Source: Branchiostoma belcheri
Taxonomy: Eukaryota > Chordata > Leptocardii > Amphioxiformes > Branchiostomatidae
Assembly (NCBI RefSeq): GCF_001625305.1
Contig: NW_017803909.1
Location: 6,159,554 to 6,223,553 of the forward strand
DNA length: 64,000 bases
Direction: 5' to 3'
Made by a program: the position numbers and the translations under genes. Shown piece by piece: positions 12,801-22,579 of the stretch. Every line of letters starts with the position of its first letter. Within the stretch, counting starts at the first letter, position 1. Below the pieces are notes generated by a model. It was not told the DNA's origin, ran no database searches, and saw only the letters and a program-made list of their open reading frames with translations.

Positions 12801-15800
12801 TCGGACACACTGACGGAAGAGAACAACCAGCTGGGTTAGTGACACAAACATACACATGTACATTGTACACAAAAAAACAAGCGTGCAAGCACACTAGGTC
12901 AGAAATAGCAGCCATGATGTTCTATTACATGTATTGCACAACAATTGAACATACTATGAGATCAACCTTACAAAGACTATAGGTAAGGGAGGAAAATGTG
13001 CTTTTCCAGTTAGTGGTTGAATTTCTAATGTTTAGGCATTTTTGAGATAGTACGTTACGTTACGTTGCGTTACGTTATGTTATGTTAGACTAATTTTGCG
13101 GCCTGGGGTTTCATGTTTCTCACACTCACACCTCCAGCGAACTTCCCGCCTGAAGTTGATGGTCCGGACGAGGTTAACGCCACCATGGGAGAAGTCGTCA
13201 ACATCCGCATCAACGCCTCGGACGCCAACGGGGACGACATCACCTTCGACCTGGACGAGGGAGTCCCGGAGTTCGTCAGCATGGACGCCGATGGAGACTC
13301 CGCCAACATCACCTGGAACGTCACGTCCGGCGAGCAATTCGACTTGAAGGTAGCCACACGACTAGTGTCCTAAACTACACATGCGCACTCTCATATAGGG
13401 GAAACAGACAATAGGGAGGCACAGAACGGGAGAGAAAGGGAGAAGAGATAGAGGGAGAGAGAGAGAGAGGAGAGGGGAAGAAGAGAGAGGGAAGAGAGAG
13501 CGAGAGAGGGAGAAGAGAGATGGGGAAGAGAGGGGGGAAGAGAGAGAGTGAGAAGAGAGGGAGAGGGAGAAGAGAGGAGGGAAGAGAGAGATAGTGAGAA
13601 GAGAGTGAGAGGGAGAAGAGAGGAGGGAAGAGAGAGATAGTGAGAAGAGAGAGTGAGAGGGAGAAGAGAGAGGGGAGGGAGAGAGGGAGAGAGTAGAATA
13701 CATTTTGCAATTGAAAGCATCATCAAAGTTAATTATTCCTTAGACCTTGTAAATCGTGGATATTCTTGGCTTGTACGCACGACGCCTCAAGGTGTCAATT
13801 GAGAAAACTATTACACATCATGCATACATCACAAGTGTCACGCCTGATAATGTAGGTCGGCCTTATCAAGTCAGCTAATTAGTAACTTGTTCTGAATAGA
13901 GAAACTGGCGAAGCGTTTCGAGTGACCTGATTAGCACAAAGAACGGACACTCCAGGGCACTTCTGCCGCAAAGAAAGATATAATTAACTTCGATGTCAGC
14001 CTTGTTAGTCTCTGTTGCTACCCCTCTTGGCATGGCAGGGTATCAATGAGTAGCAGCGGAAAAAGAAGTTTCACGCATTATCATGTTCACAGATTCTCGA
14101 GTTTCAATCATCATTGGGGTCTCCCTGTAGGTTATTCTGACCGACACAAACAACGGGTCCACCCAGTACTGGCCGACTGTGCGCGTCTGCGCATGCTACA
14201 ACGGCGGGACGTGTGTGGACAGTGACGATGACGACGATACGTCATCTGACAACTCTACTGAAACAAGGTTAGTACAGCCTGTACTACAATTGTTCTCAAT
14301 TCAATGAAATCTCATCACATGCATACTGTGGTAAATATATACATTTGCAATTGGTCCTGTTTGTTTTCTTTACACATGGCCGTTACAAGAACACGAAAAA
14401 CACACAATCCCATTCAAGCAATCCAGTCAGTGATGCGTGGCTCTGCGTACATGTCCGACCTTCACCCACTGAGCATGAGTCTCATCGACCTAGATAGCCT
14501 CAAGGACTCTTCTGGTGAACCAATTAGCATCTTGGTCCATCTAAAAAAAACGTTTGTGTCTCTTCTGCCCACCCGTACGTGCCAATTGAGTGGGGGATCC
14601 GTAAGGTGTAGCTTGGCAAATGAATTATTTTGCAATCGGAAATAGAAAGTTCTGCTGAGTGGGTATGTCCGGGACAGCTGTGAAGAGCCCGGTCCCTGTG
14701 TTGTTACCTTAATTGGATATGGATCTGGAGAGCCTCAAGGACTCCCCCGGTCAACTAATCAGCATACTAATTGGTCCATCTCAAGGACGTTATTATATTT
14801 CACTCCATACACCATGGTTACATATGCTTTTATATTTCACATCATAATGCAGATATAGGAGGGAAATAGATCGTTATACATAAATTTCACTCCATAATGC
14901 AGGCATAGGAGGGAAACATATTGTTATATAAATTGATATATTTCACTCCATAATGCAGGTATAGGAGGGGAATATATTGTTTTATACCGTATTTCTTCTT
15001 CTTCCGCTATCAAAGATGAGGAATTTGAAGATCTGGTAAGTCTCATCACCTAAAGTATATGTCGTGTATATAGGTTCATCTTACAAGGCTGTACCTGTGA
15101 TGAAGGTTACACGGGTGTCCAGTGTGAGAGTGACATTGATGCCTGCGAGGAAAACTCCCAACCCTGTTACGAAGGCGTCCGTTGTAGGGATTACCCAGCG
15201 CCTGCCAACATCTCCGGATACGAGTGTGGGCCCTGTCCCACTGGATTCACCGGAGATGGGGAGACATGCGAAGGTATTTTGATTTTTTTTTAAGTTTTTA
15301 ATTTAGTGCGCCCTTTGCCATTAGCTTTTCATGGCAAGCTACTACTAGTTCACAGTACTAGTTTGTAAAGTTTCAAACGTCATCAAAAACAACGGTCGTT
15401 AAGGACTTATAATAGACTTACAACAGTACTGACTATTCTTGTTTCTATCAACTTTACTGCTGGAGTCTACAGAACAAATGCTTCTAGCAGCCTCCCAACT
15501 GGTCGTGTTCCTAGAGCCCTTGATAAGTGAGAGAGATACAGACTAGAGTCTACTTCTGTCAACTTAACAATTGCTTTCGACATTCAGGTGCATGAAAGAC
15601 GTGAACTACTTCATCAATTTGATAAAGATTATCGAAAGGTTGATCTGTACATACTGCTGAAGACTGCACGGTTAGATCAGATTCTGTTCTTTGTTTGCTC
15701 ACAGACATCAACGAGTGTAACACCACGGACAGCGACGTCCAGACATGCGCACAGATCTGTGTCAACTACCCGGGATCCTTCGCGTGTGACTGCCAGGCCG

Positions 15801-18800
15801 GCTACCAGTTAAACTCCGACGGGCTGAATTGTGACGGTAACTTTTACAGTTAGATCCTGACTCTCTGATGATAAACTTGCAGACATAGACATCTTTCACA
15901 TAATGTGATCCAAGGCACCACACAGGCCATACAATCATCCGGTCGATTCTATCTCCGTGCAACTTTACAAAGTAAAGCATCAGAATGGCACCTCCTTTCC
16001 AACGTATAAGGCTTTGTCACAGCTGATATTTTGTTTTGTTGTTTGTTAAGAGTTAAAACACAAAAAGTTCTCTCACCTAGAGCTTTCGACCAGTCACTCT
16101 CACTGGTCTTCCTCAGTAGACTGACCCAGTGAGGCTTGTCAAGTGGCTACTGAGGAAGACCAGAGTGACTGGTCGAAAGCTCTATATACATGTAGGTTAG
16201 AGAACTTTTTGTGTTGGATCTCTGAATATGTAACTACCAACACAGATGAACTTTGATTCATGATTGTTTTGTTGTTGTTTAGATGTGAATGAGTGTGAAC
16301 CTGCCCATGACTGTGGCCACCAGTGTCACAATGACATCGGCTCCTACCACTGCTCCTGTAACAGCGGCTTCGAGCTGGCCACTGACAACAAGACCTGCTC
16401 GCGTGAGTCGTCTTCGTTATTTCTTCAATAAAAACTGTAGATTATATTTCAGCAGAGTACGCGCGCGTGTGTGTGTGTGCGTGTGTGTGCAAGCGCGTGC
16501 GTGTGTGTATGTTCATGTTTAGAGTGTGACAAAATGGTAAAATTTTGTGGCCCCTGGTTGCTTTCCTATGTACTTAAGGGGAACGACTTCCAGTTTTGAT
16601 ATCGCGTGTTTCGGACATGCCATGGTCACGATTTTTCGGTGGTAGATAAAGGTGGCTCCTATGCTCAGCGAGCATTCCTCTGTCATTTTCCTATTGCTAT
16701 ACTATACAGTACAAATGTATTACTACTGTGTAACAACATTACATGGCATTGTCTGCTAGTTAGTTTTATGGTTGGTATGCAGTGGTAAAAGATAAAGTTT
16801 TGACATTTTTCTATGACTATTCCCGGCCAGCCATCAGCCAGTGCACGGCGGAGAGGGAGGCGGAGTGTGACGCGGTGAACGGAGGCTGCTACGCCGAGTG
16901 GGGAACGCAAACCTGCTACTGCAACAAAGGTTACACACTCAACGGGGACGACTGTGAGGGTGAGTTAAGGCTATCTCTAATAATGTATTATCTAATTCAC
17001 GCAAAGGCTACCGTGTCAACTGTGACCCTCACTCAGGTGTAGGGACTGACACGGTCATCCAACACGGAAAATCTGTATCTGTATCTGATTGCAATTATTG
17101 CAAATTAAGATATCAAGTGATTGCCTGATAGAGATAGAGATAGAGAATTGCATTGCATAAATGCTTTATGTACTGGCCTGCCCCTCTCTCGTTATTCTCC
17201 TAGTTCAGTAGCTTCCCAATATTTAACTTCAAACTAGTGTTACAGTAACAATTCCTCAACCGGCTGAAAAAATGTATCCATTAGCTTGTCAATGAATTAC
17301 TGTTACCTCAGTACATTACCTGGATGTCTAACTTTCATGGAAGTTCACTTCAAACTGCTCCTCCTTTTCCGTGTTACAGACGTAGATGAGTGTAGCAGTG
17401 GGGAGAACCGGTGTAACCAGGAGTGTGTGAACACCATAGGCGGGTACAACTGCAGCTGTGAGGACGGATACAGGACGGACGATTCAGACCCTTACACCTG
17501 CCAAGGTAAGGGGAACATCGGCTCCCATCTGATCCCGTCAAAATGTTTGCGACCAGACTGTTTTCAAGGATCTACGTGGAACGTTGTCACTCATATCTAA
17601 ACTTTTGCCTACACACTACAGATATTGACGAGTGCTTCGAAGACGACTACAACTGTACGGACACCCAGCTGTGTGTCAACAGGCCGGGTGACTACGCGTG
17701 CGCCTGTCTGCCGGGTTTGGTCGAAGTTGACGGTGACTGTACTGGTAAGACAACAAGGAAAACATTAACAACCATGTTAAGTTTACTTCTGATTTTGGAC
17801 TTGGTAAGCCTCTATGACCTTGTAGCAATGCAAAATACTTTATAGTTGAAGTGAGCTATCTGTTTGATGATTATTCAAATCATCGTTCTAATAGCCTCTC
17901 CCCAGATTGTTTAGGTAGAAGTTTCAGTCATGATACTTTAGTAGACAAATGAACAAATGACCCATTGTGTCAGAAGGAGACATGTTTTATATTAATTTTC
18001 TTAATAATTTTCTTAATAACTTTTTTTGTATTCAGACTTACCTGACGATGAGAAACCAGTGATGGCGTCCAATCGGGTTCCCACCAGCGATGAGAAGAAA
18101 GGAGCTGTAGTCTTTACTGCTGATATGGCCGTCAGTCAAGTATGTGGATGGTCATTCTTTAACATGTACATTTCCATTCTATTTACATGTTTTATTGCAA
18201 ATCCGATCAGTCATATGTTGGGCATCTACTCAAGTTGTCATTGCACATTATTCGTTTTGAGGAGAATTTTCAGTTGAATTTAATCGCATTTTGTATTAAC
18301 GTGCAAATGCATTTGTCATTTAAATCACTTGATACTTTATTGTGTGTAGTACACGGTGTCTAGAGACCTGGCATTCTCCAAGGCCGTTGCCATTGCTGCG
18401 ACCAGCCACTGTAGCAGCCACGCTGCCGAGTGTGGTCTGAGGACGGACTCCTCTCGTCGAAGGTACTCTTGCACCTTTGGTCACTACGTTTCTATTTTTC
18501 TTTAAATTATTCATCGTTGGAGATTCGAGGGGATAAGGATACAAAACAGACTGAATTTTGGTTGTCAAAAAATATACCGACCACAATTCTGGAAGTGAAT
18601 AATGTACCAAAATTTAATTTTTCATTTCTGGATCCCTGAGAGTTTGCCGCTCCCGAAGAGGCAAACTGTTATCTCCAGCCAACCAAACTCAGTGGGCATG
18701 CTATTTTTCTATTTCGCCGATTTCTACTCTTTCCAGCCACCTCCCGAAGCCTGGTAGAGGCTACCGAAGCCTGGTAGAGGCTAATATGTAGTATCAACGA

Positions 18801-20943
18801 CAATTACTATGTATGAAACGACGTCGTCGATTAACTTCATCTTAAAATGGAAATATTTCTAACAAGGAACTTTCTTGATGACAGATTCTGCATAAAGATT
18901 TTGATTAGAACTTGTAACTGTTTTTCTACAGACGAGAGACAGTGGATGTGGAGTTTACCGAGCTGAACGTTCTGCGGCTCCCAAACTACCCGGTAGAGCT
19001 GAGTTCCTCCAGTATCCAGCTGGCCCTGTACGTCCTGCTGCCGGACAGTCTCAGAGCCGACAACACCACCATGGTCATACCTGGTCAGGAACTCATCACT
19101 ATCATCGAAAATTCCATCCAGGTACTAAAATTTCTTCTCATCCAAGGACTTTTTGAGCTCAGGCACGGCAAGCAGGGCTATATGAATGGCCTCTGCGCAG
19201 GCATTGATTTTTGCCTGATTGAAAATTGAACATCGTCAAGAAACTACCGAAAATGGGTGTAAAATTAGTATTTGTAAAAGTGGGCTAGTGTGGTGGCCTC
19301 AAGTCTATTTGTAGGCCAAAAATTGTCAACATGACATTGGTCAACAATGGTCAACATGACATTGTCAAGAAAATGAGGGTAAAATTCTAGAATGTGTACA
19401 AGTGACGCTAGTGTGTTGGACTCAAGTGTGTTAATTTTTGTAGACCTTTGGTGACAGCAGACTCATGTGGTGGCCCTGGGTGTATTTGCAAAAATGCACG
19501 GAGCGCATCAAATCCAAACAACCGCATTAATTGTTATCAACCGAAAACCCCCGCTGTACCACCTGTCGATCCAATTTAGATCGCTTGCACAATAGCAGAG
19601 GTACTTGAAAAAAAAAACACGGCATGATTGATACGCACAATAATTGCCCCACTCCTGCGCTTCATTACCATCGTTTCTGACGAATAATAAGGCATCGGTG
19701 GCCTCAATCTGTCAATCTCCCGAGCTGTGACAAGTTCTTTATTATAGGTATAAGAGGTTGGGTCAATGAACTTTTCTACTTAACATTTCTGTTCAACCAT
19801 CAGTGTTTTTTTTCCCTCCGACCGTCACTTATCATGAATGAAATCCTGGCCTAAGACTAAGTCAGGATTGATGAATATAAATGCACGTTGCACCGAAAAT
19901 ATAAACTCATCGATCATTATATAATTATGTATATATTATATCTATATTTGCTTTCTAGTTTTGCTATATGATCTGTGTCAGTGTTATGTAACGTGTGTGC
20001 TGTACAACTATTCTTTGCAGGACCTGTCTACTGCCCTTGGAGGAGTCAGCATCACAGACCTGTACCTGCTGATCCTCCCCACCACCCCCCTCCCAACAAC
20101 CACTGTGAGAGCCACCGCTGCACAGGGAGACAACACCGCCGCCATCGCGGGTGGAATCGTCGCTGGACTGGTTATCCTGGCCGTCATCGTCGTCGTCATC
20201 GTTGTTCTCAAGTAATGTCGTTTGAATGTTCTTTTACATTGTAATTTTTACACATATTACGGTACGTATACGCTTATAACAATCACTGTTTCTTTATGTT
20301 ATGGGATAATAAAATGATTAATATCAGCACAGAATTGTTTTGAGATACCTTACGTATTTTTGTGACGTTTTGATAAAGACTCCCTGTATATGAGGCCTTA
20401 AAAGGCCGTATCGTCAGACTATAGCGAATACTTGCCAGTCCACTGAACAGGAGTTAGTAGTTTTGGGGACACAATATTGTACGTGGAATGTCAATGCTTT
20501 TAGATGATTGATGCTAAATCATTTGGCTCCTCCTCTTTGTGTGGACGCCCTGTGCATGTGTCACATATAGTACGCGAGGAACTGAAGTCTAGGGTATCAT
20601 GGTCTTGCACTAGCCTGGGGTCTAGCCTTGTTGGGAACATTTCCCAAGATCCGCTACCCCTCCAACAAGGATAACGGATCTTGGGAAGCAGACCAAAGCT
20701 AACAAGGCTGGACTCTAGGCTAGGGTTGTGCCACAGTCCTTCACAAATTTGAGTTTTTTTCAGTCCTTCACAAATTTGTCTGTTTTTTATTCTAACAGGA
20801 AGAAGAAGGCGAGGATGACAAAGGTGTCTGACAGTCAGACGTTGGAGCTGGCTTATGCTCCGTCCTCCAGTAGCCGGAAGACAGGCGAGGAGGAGGCACC
20901 AGGCGAGGAGGAGGCGCTGACCAAGATACAGTCACCGTTTTAG
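4951..20943 (+). CDS. Mucin-4-like NIDO-AMOP-VWD-EGF transmembrane protein (5' partial)
   Basis: Twenty-nine exons with matching phases give about 1,363 residues after the missing N-terminus. Exons: 4951-5096, 5280-5416, 5884-6023, 6348-6475, 6801-6894, 7207-7294, 7479-7585, 8130-8298, 8755-8962, 9293-9413, 9820-9960, 10313-10447, 10736-10857, 11801-11969, 12276-12423, 12716-12834, 13138-13349, 14131-14267, 15074-15273, 15705-15836, 16283-16402, 16831-16959, 17380-17505, 17622-17744, 18036-18139, 18350-18462, 18932-19121, 20021-20211, 20799-20943 (stop TAG). Domain order (NIDO, AMOP, VWD, EGF, helix) is that of MUC4, and close to Drosophila Mesh and SUSD2 except that those carry a Sushi domain. 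The likely role is a cell-surface adhesion or barrier glycoprotein. The signal-peptide exon was not found and may lie in or beyond the satellite. All introns are GT-AG except the one after 12423. Confidence 0.85.
6037..6282 (-). mobile_element. tRNA-derived SINE, copy 1
   Basis: Read on the minus strand, the element begins with an RNA polymerase III A box (TGGCGTAGCGG) and a B box (GGGTTTGAGTCC). A central segment follows (CCCTTGGGAAGGCACTTAA, then CCTCACTTCGCTCAGGTGA), and the element ends in a poly-A tail, seen as the T-run at 6037-6049. It sits in the intron after exon 3 of the mucin-4-like gene, antisense to it. Copy 2 is at 7672-7896. Confidence 0.75.
7207..7585 (+). CDS. Linker exons 6-7 between NIDO and AMOP, Tyr/Trp-rich
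   Basis: Exon 6 (7207-7294) and exon 7 (7479-7585) encode about 65 residues including WRYYHYYSNLRG, AGYGAGDSYFY, YYYYYWSWGYREHFYN and NIDEVPGNTG. The end resembles the conserved close of NIDO domains, where a short segment (L...SN) follows G.W.YRV. The Tyr run lies where a usually shorter loop sits. Phases join correctly to both neighbours (AA|C codon between exons 6 and 7). Confidence 0.75.
7672..7896 (-). mobile_element. tRNA-derived SINE, copy 2 (truncated at the tRNA end)
   Basis: This is the same family and orientation as the element at 6037-6282. The shared text includes the A-rich end, ACAATG..TACTCATTTTCACC, CACAAGATCGGTGGCATGTC and the B box region CTCGAACCCGGGACC. Similarity stops after GCGCACTTTGCAG, so the A box appears lost. 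It lies in the intron between exons 7 and 8. Confidence 0.7.
8031..8056. repeat. (AT)n microsatellite
   Basis: An uninterrupted run of TA dinucleotides in the intron before exon 8 of the mucin-4-like gene. Confidence 0.9.
8130..9413 (+). CDS. AMOP domain exons (exons 8-10) of the mucin-4-like gene
   Basis: Exons 8130-8298, 8755-8962 and 9293-9413 encode the AMOP module. Visible motifs are CRRWYYSTTPAW, LTPCPCSRQQARRDD, RQKCCYTP, GGFLIRWG, RKCCQESYSNCHLF and YRRPTNRCWGYRPP. These match the cysteine pattern of AMOP (PCP...QA..D.R, QQCCY, CC..S.NC..Y...RP...C..YRPP). AMOP lies N-terminal to VWD in MUC4, SUSD2 and Mesh, as here. An insertion of about 30 residues very rich in Tyr and Trp (including RWYYIRRWYYSWW) separates CCYTP from GGFLI. 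In MUC4 and SUSD2 only a few residues separate these motifs, as I recall them. Confidence 0.85.
8408..8614. mobile_element. Non-autonomous DNA element, TAG...CTA family, 9-bp duplication
   Basis: The element starts TAGCCTGCACCAGGCC and ends CTGGTAGAGACTA. CAAAAACGT flanks it exactly on both sides (8399-8407 and 8615-8623), a perfect 9-bp target duplication. The internal text (ATACGGATCGTAGAA, CTATATATAGCCAGCG) recurs in reverse orientation at 38977-39175, so this is a repeated family. It is intronic between exons 8 and 9. No coding capacity is visible. Confidence 0.8.
9820..12834 (+). CDS. VWD domain exons (exons 11-16) of the mucin-4-like gene
   Basis: Exons 9820-9960, 10313-10447, 10736-10857, 11801-11969, 12276-12423 and 12716-12834. 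The domain opens with WFWGDPHIITLDGKGYTFNG, the classic VWD start, and continues with GLGEYLLFHV. Further along are VVVSAPDEY, GLLGYWDGDETNDF and AICGDDQNCLFDISQTGD, the last matching the conserved C-terminal C.....C..D...T strand. In VWD domains the GDPH...DG segment lies near the Ca-binding and autoproteolysis region. The intron between exons 13 and 14 holds a 72-bp minisatellite, and the intron after exon 15 has a GC donor. Confidence 0.85.
10009..10242. repeat. Interspersed repeat, copy A (in VWD intron)
   Basis: About 230 bases, including AAGGTCAATGACCT, CCAGACGTCTGTCACCATGG, GGAGGGATTTAGACTC and TTTGCTTTGCAAATGTTACC, recur almost unchanged at 33674-33924. The copy lies between exons 11 and 12 of the mucin-4-like gene. 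The element class is unknown; there are no clear terminal inverted repeats, although TTTGCTTTGCAAATG contains a short palindrome. Confidence 0.75.
10968..11790. repeat. 72-bp minisatellite (about 11 copies) in a VWD intron
   Basis: Tandem units of 72 bp contain TGTCCTTGGTGCTGAACACA, CCATCTACACAAATGTACAA and GCCACTGGTACACAACACC. A few units are shortened or diverged. Because the unit is a multiple of three and lacks stops, several frames on both strands stay open through the array. These frames are by-products: the flanking VWD exons (10736-10857 and 11801-11969) join cleanly in phase across it, and the intron has in-frame stops just after its donor. The acceptor of exon 14 sits in the last decayed unit. 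Confidence 0.9.
12011..12104. mobile_element. Small inverted-repeat element, TAGCCTGG subfamily
   Basis: The element starts TAGCCTGGAGTCTCAGCCTT and ends AAGGCTGGACTTCAGGCTA, with related inverted termini. The internal AAGATCCG segment also occurs in the element at 20611-20722. No clear target duplication is visible. It lies in the intron after exon 14. Confidence 0.55.
13138..13349 (+). CDS. Ig/cadherin-like module exon (exon 17)
   Basis: A single 212-base exon, about 71 residues, follows VWD. It reads ANFPPEVDGPDEV, then GEVVNIRINASDANGDDITF, then SMDADGDSANITWNV. The NFPP..., V.....DA.GD...F pattern resembles the β-sandwich modules (Ig-like or cadherin-like) that follow VWD in Mesh- and mucin-like proteins. 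Acidic DANGDD and DADGDS clusters could bind calcium. I cannot separate Ig-like from cadherin-like by eye. Confidence 0.6.
13415..13695 (+). repeat. Polypurine (GA-rich) tract, ~280 bp
   Basis: The plus strand is almost pure purine (GGGAGAGA, GAAGAGAG variants) for about 280 bases in the intron after exon 17. Sub-repeats such as GAAGAGAGAGATAGTGAGAA recur. Long mirror-like purine tracts can form triplex DNA; this is known chemistry, not shown here. Open frames on the opposite strand are Ser/Leu-rich by-products. Confidence 0.9.
14131..17744 (+). CDS. EGF-like repeat exons (exons 18-24)
   Basis: Exon 18 (14131-14267) ends the preceding module and starts an EGF (CACYNGGTCVD, then an acidic DDDDD tract). 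Exon 19 (15074-15273) completes it (CTCDEGYTGVQCESDIDAC) and adds a second. Exons 15705-15836 (DINECN), 16283-16402 (DVNECE), 17380-17505 (DVDECS) and 17622-17744 (DIDECF) are calcium-binding EGF modules, one per exon, each phase 1 on both sides. Exon 16831-16959 encodes an EGF without the D.DEC signature (CTAEREAEC). Symmetric phase-1 exons fit growth by exon duplication. Confidence 0.85.
14832..14992. repeat. Three tandem copies of a ~58-bp unit
   Basis: CATAATGCAG, A/G/T ATAGGAGGGAAA and TTGTTATA recur three times with few changes in the intron before exon 19. Confidence 0.75.
16055..16216. mobile_element. Foldback element with ~70-bp inverted arms
   Basis: AACACAAAAAGTTCTCT followed by TAGAGCTTTCGACCAGTCAC pairs with GTGACTGGTCGAAAGCTCTA followed by AGAGAACTTTTTGTGTT. 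The arms also share CTTCCTCAGTAG / CTACTGAGGAAG. The whole forms a hairpin of about 160 bases in the intron between two EGF exons. Confidence 0.75.
16455..16512. repeat. (TG)n/(CG)n microsatellite
   Basis: An alternating purine-pyrimidine run (GCGCGTGTGTGTGTGCGTG...) directly after exon 21, in its intron. Confidence 0.85.
16577..16660. repeat. Fragment of the CCTTCGCCAA element family
   Basis: GAACGACTTCCAGTTTTGAT, GGACATGCCATGGTCACGA and GGTGGTAGATA match 53599-53680 (AGAACTTCCGGTTTTGATA, GGACATGCTAGGGTCACGA). It is thus a piece of the larger repeat described at 53416-54297. Confidence 0.55.
18036..20943 (+). CDS. Juxtamembrane domain, transmembrane helix and cytoplasmic tail (exons 25-29)
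   Basis: Exons 18036-18139, 18350-18462 and 18932-19121 encode a non-EGF domain including VVFTADMAVSQ and IQLALYVLLPDS. Its place next to the membrane recalls a SEA domain, but no GSxxx cleavage motif is obvious. Exon 20021-20211 carries a Thr/Pro-rich stalk (LPTTPLPTTTV) and the helix AIAGGIVAGLVILAVIVVVI. Exon 20799-20943 encodes a KKKARM stop-transfer segment and a ~47-residue acidic tail with EEEAPGEEEALTK, ending at TAG 20941-20943. This makes the product a type I membrane protein. Confidence 0.8.
20611..20722. mobile_element. Small inverted-repeat element, TAGCCTGG subfamily
   Basis: The termini are TAGCCTGGGGTCTAGCCTTG and CAAGGCTGGACTCTAGGCTA. The inner arms also pair (CCCAAGATCCG / CGGATCTTGGG). 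It lies in the last intron of the mucin-4-like gene and resembles 12011-12104. No target duplication is clear. Confidence 0.65.
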
Positions 20944-21455
20944 TATAGATGATGATGGCCTTCCGCTATTTCCTGTTTGTATTATTTGATTACCTTCCCC
21001 AATTTGATGTACATATGCAAAGTGAGTGTGGGAAATTATGACGTGCAGTTGATTTGTGTCTTTTTATTACATTTTCATATTACGCCGAAGTTGTTGGTCG
21101 GATACATGTTAGCTCAAATTCTGGTTAATTCTGTCGATACGGAAAATTTTCTTTGGTGGGTTCGTTTTTCTGTAAAAAAAAATCTATTGCATTGTTTTAT
21201 TATGTGTTTAATCAATAGATGTAACGTGTGTGTTTCGCGTATTCCGTAACAATAATGTATAGTGAATGTGACATATATTTGACTGTTGAGATTTGTCAAT
21301 TGTTGCAAAATTGGAGATTTGTAAACGATGAGTGTAACTTAGCTGATGCCGTCCGTACAGTTTCAAGTTCCTGTCGAGTATGACAGAGCGAAGCTCTTCT
21401 ACTCTTCTACAAACATATTAAGGCTATCAGAGGGATAGGGACGTTATATATACTG

Positions 21456-21461
21456 AATAAA
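21456..21461 (+). terminator. Candidate polyadenylation signal
   Basis: AATAAA lies about 510 bases after the stop codon of the mucin-4-like gene. An earlier AATAAA near 20309 is upstream of the last exon, so it is intronic. A TTTATT follows at 21487-21492, which would serve the minus-strand GPCR transcript, so the two transcripts may end close together. Confidence 0.35.
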
Positions 21462-22003
21462 CAGACTCCTTTTTCACAACCAAGTATTTTATTCAGCCGA
21501 CGTTTCGTCGTTATCCTGTTATCCAAGATATTCAATATCAGTGTCGGGTACGGATTAGGCAATTAATCTTTCAAAATGGGGACCATACTGAACTGCCAAT
21601 CATGCGGGCCAACACTTCATAGAATTCATGGACTACTCATTCCAAGATACAAACGAGACATTGATACAGGTCTGTCAACTGATGTTTAGATATCACAGCA
21701 AAAAAAAGTGCACCGACATCATGCAAAAATACGACGATCTATATAAACAACTTTCAATGAAGAGCAACCACTATATGAGTAAGATAGTGATACAATAATA
21801 CAATATACATAACTGAGAACATAATGTCACCACACCTACATCAAGGCATGAGAACGAGCATGATCGTGCACGCCTGCGCTACTGCTACACATGAAGAAAT
21901 TGCACTGCGCATACTACTCTCCAAGCACAGGTTGGGGGGAATGATCGTTAGCGTTTTATATATATGGCCGTTTTTGTGGTTTTTTTTGTCGCTACCCCCA
22001 CCC

Positions 22004-22143
22004 CGTCGGTGGCCGGCGCCCTTCTCTGGCTAATGGATACTGTCAGTTGCCACCGAAAGGGATCTGCTTGGCCGGATTGTCGGTGGCCGGCGCCCTTCGC
22101 TGGCTAATGGATACCGTCTTACCACCGAAAGGAATCTGCTTGG
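22004..22143. repeat. Two tandem ~70-bp GC-rich copies
   Basis: GTCGGTGGCCGGCGCCCTTC, TGGCTAATGGATAC and CCACCGAAAGG.ATCTGCTTGG each appear twice in order with minor changes. Confidence 0.8.
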
Positions 22144-22579
22144 AGATTATGCGCATACTACGCTATCATGCTTTGTACTCCGAGTTCTGATACTGACATC
22201 GGCTAACACAAAACCCCTCAGATTTCCTGACAGTTCAGATATCAAGGTTATCTTAATAACAAACTTAACAACTAGGACAATAATCATATATTCTGCTCTT
22301 GTGACAAGATGGATGATATCTTAAGAATTGAAGTAGCTGAAGGAGAAATACTTAGTATTCCTCCTAATTTCAAACAGTGAAATATCAATATTCACCATTT
22401 AGAAATGTCCAACCTGCCTGACATTTACGGCTATAGATCACATTCAACATTTTGGAACAATCTCTGACGTCCAATATGAATTATTAACCTGTTGTACACG
22501 GCCACATCTCTTTAAGATAAACTGCACAAAACAGTAATCGTAGCTGGCCAAAAAAAGATCAGTTTACCTTCAAGTTGAT

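Larger units (their letters stand above)
20944..22579. other. Intergenic, 3' ends of two convergent genes plus repeats
   Basis: Apart from candidate poly-A signals near 21456 and 21487, the stretch holds a segment at about 21908-22000 (GAATGATCGTTAGCGTTTTA, then TTTTTTTTGTCGCTACCCCC). This recurs inverted at about 37885-37985. It also holds a tandem duplication at 22004-22143. I see no coding region. Confidence 0.6.

Noticed and set aside
13362..13726. Three overlapping minus-strand frames rich in Ser and Leu
   Set aside because: They are the translation of a polypurine/polypyrimidine tract.
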